Source: Patescibacteria group bacterium (GTDB taxonomy: Bacteria > Patescibacteriota > Minisyncoccia > JAHIHE01). From it: 14,972 nucleotides of DNA. The notes beneath the pieces were generated by a model. The model was not told the DNA's origin, did not search any database, and saw only the letters and a program-made list of their open reading frames with translations. Below, piece after piece: positions 6,336 through 12,700 of the stretch. Both the position numbers and the translations under genes were made by a program. Where the stretch lies: the NCBI GenBank assembly GCA_018899995.1, contig JAHIHE010000120.1, forward strand, positions 1 to 14,972. The letters are read 5' to 3'. Each line of letters opens with the position of its first letter. Positions within the stretch are counted from its first letter, which is position 1.

Positions 6336-6794
6336 CTATTTTTTTCTTAAAAGCCCGTTCAGAATAATCACCGCCCCTATGACAATCATTGCGTCCGCGA
6401 AGTTGAAAAACAAAAGCCGGTTTATGCTGATAAAATCTACAATATAGCCCAAACTCACGCGGTCAATCGTGTTGCTTAAAGCGCCGGCAAAAACGAGAGA
6501 AAAAGCCGCGGATTCAACCCGGCTCATTTTTCCGGCCCGCTTCGCCGAAGCGAGGCGAGCTGGCCAGGCGTACAACAACGCGGCTAAAAAAATCAGGACA
6601 GCCGGATAAAAAATTCCGGCTGAAACCGGAGCCCCGAAAGCAGCGCCGTAATTTTTATAAACCTCCAAGCCCAAAAAATCACCGGCATAAAGCGGCCGCC
6701 CCGATAAAAAAACCAGCGCCGCCTTTTTGACGATTTGGTCCGACAAAACTCCGAAAACGGCTATGGCTAAAAATATTTTTTGATTAGCGTTCAT
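6336..6794 (-). CDS. lspA: Lipoprotein signal peptidase (signal peptidase II)
   Basis: A 152-residue polytopic membrane aspartyl protease that cleaves the signal peptide from prolipoproteins after lipidation. Family signatures are all present: SDQIVK (18-23), YKNYGAAFG (46-54), SNTIDRV (107-113) with catalytic D111, and FFNFADAMIVIG (129-140) with catalytic D134. Four hydrophobic segments are visible. The start ATG 6794-6792 gives the family N-terminus (MNANQKIFLAIAVFG); the open frame continues upstream only through repeat sequence. No ribosome-binding site is seen. Residues 77-88 (WPARLASAKRAG), in the loop between the second and third membrane helices, are encoded by a palindromic repeat (6534-6565). 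The order dksA-lspA is a known neighbourhood, for example in Chlamydia. Confidence 0.92.
   Translation of the reverse strand: MNANQKIFLAIAVFGVLSDQIVKKAALVFLSGRPLYAGDFLGLEVYKNYGAAFGAPVSAGIFYPAVLIFLAALLYAWPARLASAKRAGKMSRVESAAFSLVFAGALSNTIDRVSLGYIVDFISINRLLFFNFADAMIVIGAVIILNGLLRKK
6534..6565. repeat. GCCCGCTTCG...CGAGGCGAGC palindromic repeat inside lspA
   Basis: GGCC (6534-6537) and GGCC (6562-6565) close the element. Inside, CGCTTC-GCC-GAAGCG (6538-6552) is a perfect hairpin followed by AGGCGAGCT. The flanking CCGGCCCG and CGAGGCGAGCTGGC are shared, with C/T and G/A changes, by the intergenic element at 9486-9542, although the loop differs. This copy is translated in frame. Confidence 0.75.
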
Positions 6795-6830
6795 TTTTTG
6801 GCGGGTTTGCCCCGACGCCAAATTCCGCAA

Positions 6831-6862
6831 GCCCCGTTAGAGATGAATCTCTAAGCGGGGCA
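6831..6862. repeat. Hairpin in the lspA-dksA gap
   Basis: GCCCCG-TTAGAGAT (6831-6844) pairs with ATCTCTAA-G-CGGGGC (6847-6861) around a two-base loop, with one bulged G. It lies upstream of lspA and downstream of dksA on their transcript. Without a T run on either strand it is not a standard terminator. Confidence 0.55.
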
Positions 6863-6955
6863 AGCGGGTTAATCTTATAAGAAGCGACAACTTCCCGGTA
6901 TCGCCTTCGGCTTACCCTTATTTTTTAGAAGGAGTACCTTTAGAATTGGCGCGGG

Positions 6956-7021
6956 GTTCACCCCGTTAAATAAAATCCTAAAGATTTTGGAATGTAAAAC
7001 ATTCCATTTAACGGGGTGAAC
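6956..7021. repeat. Three-way-junction repeat, copy 2, overlapping the dksA 3' end
   Basis: Perfect 16-bp arms GTTCACCCCGTTAAAT (6956-6971) and ATTTAACGGGGTGAAC (7006-7021) enclose two hairpins, AAAATC-CTAAA-GATTTT (6972-6988) and GGAATGT-AAA-ACATTCC (6989-7005). The inner hairpins differ in sequence from copy 1 while the architecture and the closing stem are kept. The right arm encodes the last dksA codons and its stop. Confidence 0.85.
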
Positions 7022-7391
7022 ACTTTAAGCAGGTTTTTGCTTCCGGAAAAGCCCTAAGCCGCTTGATATCTATAAGCCGCGATTTTGGGCAATTTTCGCA
7101 AATCCCATAGACGCCTTTTTCCGTTTTTTCCAAGGCCTCGTTTACATCCGCCAAATCCGTTTCCAGCTTATGTTCAAGTCCCAAATCAACCTCGTATTGG
7201 CTTACTTCCAGCGCGTTTTCGTCGGGCCGCGCGCCAATCTGCGCAAACTTTGCCTTAAAATTTCCCTTGATGTCTTTGCTTTTTTCGGCGAATGCCGCGA
7301 GTTCGGATGTTAATTTTTCGCGCTTTTCAAGAAGCGCTTTTTTAAGCTCCGCCAAAGTTTTTTCGTCAATCTTTAAGTTGTCTTTTGCCAT
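7008..7391 (-). CDS. TraR/DksA-family zinc-finger protein
   Basis: A 127-residue protein of the DksA/TraR family, whose members bind the RNA polymerase secondary channel and modulate transcription initiation. Residues 8-90 form a long charged coiled-coil arrangement (KTLAELKKALLEKREKLTSE onward) with the DENALEVSQYE segment common to this family. The four-cysteine zinc finger is complete: C98 and C101 (CENC), C121 and C124 (CLKC). The protein ends three residues after the last cysteine (SPR), and those residues and the TAA stop are encoded by a repeat arm, so the native C-terminus may have been replaced. Start ATG 7391-7389 follows an extended -10 sequence (complement of 7431-7439). It is the first gene of the dksA-lspA-comM series. 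Confidence 0.88.
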   Translation of the reverse strand: MAKDNLKIDEKTLAELKKALLEKREKLTSELAAFAEKSKDIKGNFKAKFAQIGARPDENALEVSQYEVDLGLEHKLETDLADVNEALEKTEKGVYGICENCPKSRLIDIKRLRAFPEAKTCLKCSPR

Positions 7392-7430
7392 AGAATTATT
7401 TTTAGAATTTTTATGCTTAATAATATATCC

Positions 7431-7439
7431 ATCTTACCA
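7431..7439 (-). promoter_or_regulatory. Possible extended -10 promoter of dksA
   Basis: On the minus strand TGG followed by TAAGAT (complement of 7431-7436) fits an extended -10, about 40 nt before the dksA ATG. The -35 position holds only a weak TTTTAT, so this is tentative. Confidence 0.35.
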
Positions 7440-7470
7440 TAATCCGGATAAAAATAAAAGCCCCGCGGAT

Positions 7471-8262
7471 TCATTCTTTTTCCGCCTCTTTTTCTTCCGG
7501 CAAATTTTTTCCCTCCAAACTTTGCCAAACGATGCCGTGAATGATTCTGAGGGTTTCGGCAATGGTTTTGTTTTTGATCACTATGCAGCCATAGCCGTTG
7601 CGCACCGAACTTAATGCTACGGTATCTTCGCTTATATCAACCATTGCAGGAAGCTTGATGTTTTCGGGAAGAAATCTGAATTCTCTTATTTCCTCGTCAG
7701 CGGAAGGAAAAAATTTGGAAGTTAAAGGGATATGATCAGTTATGACATAAATCTTACTTTTAGCCATTCTTTTAACCTTATTAAATTCCGCGACGGTTTT
7801 TTTGATTTTCTCGTAATCTTCCAGCGGGAAGTAATGGCTGGAATAAAAACTATAAGTAGGGCTTTTGGTTTTACCCAATTTTATTAAAATATCCATTGTC
7901 GCATCATATCCTTCGTATATTTTTATATCCGAAGCGAATTCGGATTTGCTGGCCATTACTTTAAGGCTGGAAATAATTTTATTTATTCCCTGTTCTTTTT
8001 TCTTAAGCTTCTCTTTTTCTTCTGTAATAAATTTCGCGAGCTTCTCGGGCTGAGCCATTTCAAAAAGTCTTTTCTTTCCCAAATAACTCTGATTCGCCAA
8101 GCCAAGTTTTTTTAGGCGATCTATAATAAAATAAACCGTCGGCCGCTTGACTTCCGAAACTTCCGCTAATTTTTGGGCGGTGGCCGGACCAAGTTTAAGC
8201 CCAGCCAAGTAAAGATCTGTTTCTTTGTCTGTCAAGCCTAATTCTTTTAATTCTTTTTTCAT
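7471..8262 (-). CDS. TrmB-family winged-helix transcriptional regulator
   Basis: A 263-residue putative DNA-binding regulator. Residues 1-70 form the winged helix-turn-helix typical of TrmB proteins (ELKELGLTDKETDLYLAGLK, then TAQKLAEVSEVKRPTVYFII and a wing with KKRLFE). Residues 75-105 are a charged coiled coil (EKLAKFITEEKEKLKKKEQG), likely for dimerisation. The C-terminal part (about 110-245) resembles the effector-binding half of TrmB-like proteins but no sugar-binding signature is obvious, so the ligand is unknown. The C-terminus is acidic (LPEEKEAEKE). Start ATG 8262-8260 has no ribosome-binding site upstream. The gene stands alone between dksA and a repeat-rich region. TrmB proteins are best known from archaea but are frequent in CPR genomes. 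Confidence 0.82.
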   Translation of the reverse strand: MKKELKELGLTDKETDLYLAGLKLGPATAQKLAEVSEVKRPTVYFIIDRLKKLGLANQSYLGKKRLFEMAQPEKLAKFITEEKEKLKKKEQGINKIISSLKVMASKSEFASDIKIYEGYDATMDILIKLGKTKSPTYSFYSSHYFPLEDYEKIKKTVAEFNKVKRMAKSKIYVITDHIPLTSKFFPSADEEIREFRFLPENIKLPAMVDISEDTVALSSVRNGYGCIVIKNKTIAETLRIIHGIVWQSLEGKNLPEEKEAEKE

Positions 8263-8332
8263 AGGGGGTTGGTTAAAAAATTTTAGGACTTATGCGCAAT
8301 TTAACACTGGTTAATAAATCAAAATTGCCAAA

Positions 8333-8460
8333 CTCCCCCTTTGAAAAAGGGGGCTGGGGGGGGATTTCTGGATTGGACTATGATTATATCAATAAGATTT
8401 ATTTTGCTTCTCGGGCGCGAGGAGGAAATCCCCCTTATTCCCCCTTTGATAAAGGGGGAA
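8333..8460. repeat. MITE-like element with 36-bp GGGGGATTTC-type inverted ends
   Basis: Left arm 8333-8368 and right arm 8425-8460 are imperfect inverted copies. Each arm is itself a hairpin: CCCCCTTTGAA-AAAGGGGG on the left and CCCCCTTTGAT-AAAGGGGG on the right, with GGGGATTTC and GAAATCCCCC facing inward. A 56-bp AT-rich core separates them. This type of repeat is widespread in bacterial genomes. The open frame through it (SPFEKGGWGG...) is a translation artefact of the repeat. Confidence 0.75.
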
Positions 8461-8569
8461 ACATAGCAAGCATTGGAATTCCTTAGCGGTAAATTATAAA
8501 CTTTTATAGCTTAATCTTACCATCTCCCAAAAATTCTGTCAATAGCCGCTAACAACATAATATAAACAA

Positions 8570-8594
8570 ACAATGGCTTTATTAAAGCCATTGT
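8570..8594. repeat. Perfect 11-bp hairpin, terminator-like on the minus strand
   Basis: ACAATGGCTTT (8570-8580), loop ATT, AAAGCCATTGT (8584-8594). On the minus strand it is followed by TTGTTTATATT. On the plus strand no T run follows. It lies between the TrmB gene and the promoter at 8637. Confidence 0.45.
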
Positions 8595-8636
8595 AATCAT
8601 CAACTCTAAAATACCAAACTGCCGCTATGGCGATGG

Positions 8637-8665
8637 TTGACATTTTCTATTTTTTGCGCTATACT
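8637..8665 (+). promoter_or_regulatory. Near-consensus sigma70 promoter for the small membrane protein
   Basis: TTGACA (8637-8642), a 17-nt spacer, TATACT (8660-8665). This is the best promoter in the window: a perfect -35, five of six -10 bases and optimal spacing. Transcription should start near 8672. Confidence 0.8.
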
Positions 8666-8694
8666 TATATGTTTGAGAATTGGAAAGCGAAAAC

Positions 8695-8752
8695 TTTTCT
8701 TTTCTCGAACCTCTGGATAATTTCAGAGAAGCCGAAAAGAAAATAAAGGAGG
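8695..8752 (+). promoter_or_regulatory. Structured leader and strong Shine-Dalgarno of the small membrane protein
   Basis: TTTTCTTTT plus CG (8695-8707, CT bulged) pairs with CGAAAAGAAAA (8733-8743), enclosing a CTCTG...CAGAG hairpin (8711-8728). The stem ends two bases before AAAGGAGG (8745-8752), a full Shine-Dalgarno sequence 8 nt from the ATG. The stem could influence ribosome access. Confidence 0.5.
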
Positions 8753-8760
8753 AAAAGAAG

Positions 8761-8913
8761 ATGACTAGCACAGTTGGTATAGTTTTATTGCTAGGTGGAT
8801 GTGTAGCGTTTTTGATAGCAATGGAAATGTACAAAAGGAAAAAGACAATGACATGCCTCACATTATTCGCCCTGGGAGCAGGATCGTTAATGGGAGCTGG
8901 AACAGAACTATAA
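8761..8913 (+). CDS. 50-residue membrane protein with two predicted helices, function unknown
   Basis: A small protein I do not recognise. Residues 4-22 (TVGIVLLLGGCVAFLIAME) and 32-48 (CLTLFALGAGSLMGAGT) are hydrophobic and probably cross the membrane. They are joined by a short basic loop (YKRKKTMT), which would put both ends outside by the positive-inside rule. The start ATG 8761 is decided by AAAGGAGG 8 nt upstream; a longer open frame from 8680 lies within the leader stem. The expression signals are the strongest in the window: consensus promoter, full ribosome-binding site, and a strong terminator at 9079-9113 after three hairpins. Holin-like, type I toxin-like or stress peptide roles are all possible; none is shown by sequence. 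Confidence 0.7.
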   Translation: MTSTVGIVLLLGGCVAFLIAMEMYKRKKTMTCLTLFALGAGSLMGAGTEL

Positions 8914-8926
8914 AAAAACGAGCTTA

Positions 8927-8953
8927 GGAGAAAAGACCGCACATCTTTTCTCC
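8927..8953. terminator. Ten-base-pair hairpin after the small membrane protein gene
   Basis: GGAGAAAAGA (8927-8936) pairs perfectly with TCTTTTCTCC (8944-8953) around a 7-nt loop. Downstream on the plus strand is ACCTTTTTCC; on the minus strand a run of seven T follows after 9 nt. It may terminate weakly in either direction or protect the mRNA 3' end. Confidence 0.5.
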
Positions 8954-9002
8954 ACCTTTTTCCAAGCCCGCCCTGAATGAAATTGAAGGGCTGGTTTAGA
9001 AA

Positions 9003-9044
9003 AATCATCAATAAAACCTGCTCCAGCAGATTTTATTGATGATT
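9003..9044. repeat. Long perfect-stem hairpin in the 3' region of the small-protein transcript
   Basis: AATCATCAATAAAA (9003-9016) pairs with TTTTATTGATGATT (9031-9044), then a C/A mismatch, then CTGC-TCCA-GCAG at the tip. That makes 18 base pairs in 42 nt. It sits between the small membrane protein gene and the terminator at 9079-9113. Confidence 0.7.
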
Positions 9045-9078
9045 TGAAAAATTACCCTTCCTTTCAAAATTATAATTG

Positions 9079-9113
9079 CGGCTCGGAAACAGCGCTTTCC
9101 GGCCGTTTTTTTT
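9079..9113 (+). terminator. Strong intrinsic terminator
   Basis: CGGC-T-CGGAAA (9079-9089) pairs with TTTCCG-GCCG (9096-9105) with one bulge, loop CAGCGC, followed immediately by eight T (9106-9113). It would end the transcript starting near 8672, giving an RNA of about 440 nt. Confidence 0.85.
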
Positions 9114-9148
9114 ATTTTAGATCTTAACCAAAACCAAACTCCTTACTT

Positions 9149-9166
9149 TTCTTGCGGCCGCAAGAA
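9149..9166. repeat. Perfect 18-bp palindrome
   Basis: TTCTTGCGGCCGCAAGAA is identical to its own reverse complement and has no loop. It could be a dimeric protein-binding site or the tip of a cruciform. Confidence 0.6.
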
Positions 9167-9274
9167 TTGTCAACCCGCTAAACTTTTGATATTTCAATAG
9201 TTAAATTCATCGGCGGAAAGGGGCATTGTTTTTAGTTTGTGTTAAATATACTGGCCAAAAGTTAGGCGGGTCAA
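9167..9274. repeat. Imperfect inverted repeat bounding a ~108-bp segment
   Basis: The left arm TTGTCAACCCGCTAAACTT (9167-9185, continuing TTG) and the right arm CAAAAGTTAGGCGGGTCAA (9256-9274) are largely complementary. The right end contains GTTAGGC, which fits the integron attC core GTTRRRY, but the left end does not match the partner core cleanly. A mobile-element scar or a structured RNA end are other readings. Confidence 0.4.
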
Positions 9275-9456
9275 GAATTTTAAAATCTTAAATTTTCTTC
9301 ACTTTAATACTCCCAATTGGAGTTAAATATGATTATCTCGTCTTTCTGACGGCCGTCTGAATCACGCTATATTTCTATTTATCCAAGTGAAGTTAGAATT
9401 AGAATATTAAAATGTTCCCATAACAAAAAATAGGGGCGCTGATGCGCCCCTATTTT
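9247..9456 (+). ncRNA. Candidate structured RNA ending at the 9427-9456 terminator
   Basis: A possible -10 TATACT (9247-9252), with TTGTTT 15 nt upstream (9226-9231), would start an RNA near 9259. CTTCACTT (9297-9304) pairs with AAGTGAAG (9385-9392), enclosing ACTCC-CAATT-GGAGT (9309-9323) and the palindrome GACGGCCGTC (9348-9357), a three-way shape. A 13-bp terminator hairpin follows. No open frame of note lies inside. The promoter spacing is short, so the call is tentative. Confidence 0.3.
9427..9456. terminator. Bidirectional intrinsic terminator
   Basis: AAAATAGGGGCGC (9427-9439), loop TGAT, GCGCCCCTATTTT (9444-9456): a perfect 13-bp stem with A run before and T run after, so it can work on both strands. 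On the minus strand the T run is longer. Confidence 0.8.
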
Positions 9457-9926
9457 AATTAATTCGTGAGCGTCAGCACCCCTTTGTCCGTCTGCCGGCC
9501 CGTTTCGACGAGTCGAAAACGAGGCAAGTTGGCAAAGCGGACTTAGTTTTCTTGAAGCCAATCCATCGCAGATACCCTGCTTTTGCCTGACAGCCGCGGA
9601 TAGATAATGCGCGCCTCAAAAAATCCCCGCCTGCCAGAGCCTTATCACGCGATTTAAACATCAATATCTTTAATTTAATAAAAATATTTTTGATGTTAAA
9701 TAATGTTAATGGCCGTTGGCGGGCAGGCAAATGGGATGAAATATATTTTTTTGTTCCCACTTGCCCTTACCGTTTTAATCGTTGAATTTTCTTTTTTTTG
9801 AAAATTTCTTTTCAATTAAACAGTAAGAGAAAAATAATTACTTCGCCTAAAGAAATAAGCATCTTTCTATCAGTAATTATACATGCCGCGGAATAGCAGT
9901 CAAGTATGACTTATGCACACTTTGTC
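9457..9926. other. Non-coding stretch with scattered hairpins, no gene recognised
   Basis: Open frames here match nothing I know and cross repeats. Structures seen are the GCCCG-type element at 9486-9542, a hairpin AACATCAA/TTGATGTT (9657-9664 with 9690-9697), and GGCAAATGGGA (9726-9736) pairing with TCCCACTTGCC about 20 nt later with one mismatch. I see no tRNA, tmRNA, SRP or RNase P RNA signature. Confidence 0.5.
9486..9542. repeat. GCCCG(C/T)TTCG-family palindromic repeat, intergenic copy
   Basis: Outer arms GTCCG (9486-9490) and CGGAC (9538-9542), then TGCC/GGCA, enclose CGTTTCGA-CGAG-TCGAAAACG. The flanks CCGGCCCG and CGAGGCAAGTTGGC match the lspA-internal element (6534-6565) with three transitions, while the loop sequence is different but still self-complementary. 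Confidence 0.65.
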
Positions 9927-9927
9927 A

Positions 9928-10038
9928 ACCCCGTTAAATCCTGCCCGCTTCGCCAAAGCTCCCCGCATAGACTCGGCGAGGCTGGCAGCGAGGCGAGCAA
10001 AGCAGGAATCCCGAGTACACGGGATTATTTAACGGGGT
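9928..10038. repeat. Three-way-junction repeat, copy 3, with another repeat nested inside
   Basis: Closing arms ACCCCGTTAAAT (9928-9939) and ATTTAACGGGGT (10027-10038). The second hairpin is AATCCCG-AGTACA-CGGGATT (10007-10026), as in copy 1. The first hairpin CCTGC...GCAGG (9940-9944 with 10002-10006) has a 57-nt loop (9945-10001) instead of three bases. That loop carries CCGCTTCGCC...GGCGAGGC and ends GCGAGGCGAGCAAA, the second repeat family of the window. Confidence 0.8.
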
Positions 10039-10061
10039 CAACAGGCGTTTGCGGCTTGCTT

Positions 10062-10090
10062 TTGGGACTTTCTTTTTGCGCGAATATGAT
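10062..10090 (+). promoter_or_regulatory. Promoter of the DUF4446-infB block
   Basis: TTGGGA (10062-10067), 17-nt spacer, TATGAT (10085-10090). The start would be near 10097, about 31 nt before the DUF4446 ATG. Confidence 0.5.
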
Positions 10091-10127
10091 ATACAATAGA
10101 ATGATGAATAATCTTTAAAAATATGTT

Positions 10128-10610
10128 ATGCCCAATATTTTAACAATTTTGCTTGCCAATCCGGCTTTTCAGTCGTCTTTTTTTCTGATTTTAATTATTC
10201 TTAATATCGTCTTGCTCGCCGCGGTTTTTTTGATACGCCGGCGTTTTAAAATTTTTCTGCAGGGCAAAAACGGCAGGAACCTTGAAGACCTGGTAGACAA
10301 ATCGGCCGCGGAAATAGGCCGGATAAATTTGGGGCTGGCAAAAATCAACAAAAGGCAGGAGGAGCAGGAAAAAATATTGGAGACGACAATACGCAAAGTC
10401 GGCATGGTAAGGTTTAACCCTTTTAAAAATACCGGCGGCGACCAGAGTTTTGCCATCGCGCTTTTGAATTCAAGCGATTCCGGCATCGTACTTTCCAGCT
10501 TGTATTTGAGGGAGGGTATGAGAATTTACGCCAAGCCGATTGGGCAGGCGAAATCAAAATATTCGCTTTCCGCGGAAGAAGAAGAGGCGATAAAAAAAGC
10601 GATTGGATAA
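10128..10610 (+). CDS. DUF4446 family membrane-anchored protein
   Basis: A 160-residue protein of unknown function matching the DUF4446 family. One membrane helix spans about 15-36 (QSSFFLILIILNIVLLAAVF) followed by a basic stop RRRFK. A coiled coil runs over about 50-90 (LEDLVDKSAAEIGRINLGLAK, then KRQEEQEKILET). The conserved core is at 91-139: VGMVRFNPFKNTGGDQSFAIA, then SGIVLSSLYLREGMRIYAKPI. The C-terminus keeps the usual LSAEEEEAIKKA. The bulk should face the cytoplasm. The ATG at 10128 has no Shine-Dalgarno sequence. It is followed by an inverted heptamer array and then infB on the same strand. Confidence 0.85.
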   Translation: MPNILTILLANPAFQSSFFLILIILNIVLLAAVFLIRRRFKIFLQGKNGRNLEDLVDKSAAEIGRINLGLAKINKRQEEQEKILETTIRKVGMVRFNPFKNTGGDQSFAIALLNSSDSGIVLSSLYLREGMRIYAKPIGQAKSKYSLSAEEEEAIKKAIG

Positions 10611-10613
10611 TAA

Positions 10614-10688
10614 TGAATCATGAATTATGAAGTATGAATCACGGAAAAAATTAAAATCCATGATTCATGATTCTTGATTCGTAATTCA
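10614..10688. repeat. Inverted heptamer array (4 + 4 units) between DUF4446 and infB
   Basis: The left arm (10614-10645) is four heptamers, TGAATCA, TGAATTA, TGAAGTA, TGAATCA, then CGGA. An A-rich loop of 11 nt follows. The right arm (10657-10688) is TCCA then TGATTCA, TGATTCT, TGATTCG, TAATTCA. The two 32-nt arms are complementary at about 25 positions. The same build with another heptamer occurs at 13797-13876. Confidence 0.85.
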
Positions 10689-10716
10689 GAATCTGTCTAA
10701 ATTTGGTAACTAAAAT

Positions 10717-12345
<1,629 letters not shown>

Positions 12346-12358
12346 TACTGCTAAATTT

Positions 12359-12700
12359 GTGCCGACAAGAAGAGTGGAAAAAATCAATAAACTTTTAGCG
12401 AGAGAGGCCGCTAATCTTTTTTTAAGAGAGCTGGAATTTCCCGAAGGAATTATCGCAACCGTAATCGGGGTTGACACATCGGACGACTTAAGGTACGCTG
12501 ATGTGTTGGTGAGCGTGTTTCCGCCGGAAAAAACCGATACGGCCGCGAAGCTGATAAAAAAGAATGTTTATAAACTGCAGAAATTGGTTGACCGGCGCCT
12601 GAAAATGCGGCCCGTGCCTAAATTAAGATTCCGGCTGGAAACGGCAAAAATCGATCGGCTGGAAAAAATATTTGAGCGTATTAAAAACGAAACAAATTAA
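12359..12700 (+). CDS. rbfA: Ribosome-binding factor A
   Basis: A 113-residue KH-fold protein that binds the 30S subunit and helps 16S rRNA maturation. The GTG at 12359 gives the family start (M-PTRRVEKINKLLAREAANL); an in-frame ATG at 12287 would add 24 residues and overlap infB by 59 bp, which I consider less likely. Family landmarks are EGIIATVIGVDTSDDLRYADVLVSV, with the conserved DLRYA stretch near residue 45, and MRPVPKLRFRLE near 80-91. It begins 13 nt after infB and its TAA is directly followed by the ATG of the DHH gene. Confidence 0.9.
   Translation: MPTRRVEKINKLLAREAANLFLRELEFPEGIIATVIGVDTSDDLRYADVLVSVFPPEKTDTAAKLIKKNVYKLQKLVDRRLKMRPVPKLRFRLETAKIDRLEKIFERIKNETN

Noticed and set aside
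8292..8486. 64-codon plus-strand frame reading SPFEKGGWGG...YSPFDKGG
   Set aside because: It is the translation of both arms of the MITE-like repeat, a well-known kind of spurious ORF.
9167..9274. Integron attC site
   Set aside because: Only the GTTAGGC core fits; the opposite core (GCTAAAC) breaks the RYYYAAC rule, and there is no integrase or cassette array.
9379..9760. Minus-strand frames of 60 and 95 codons in the intergenic region
   Set aside because: They run through the 9427-9456 terminator or the palindromic element 9486-9542 and look like no protein.
10614..10688. CRISPR array
   Set aside because: Units are 7 nt, contiguous, change orientation in the middle and have no spacers or cas genes.
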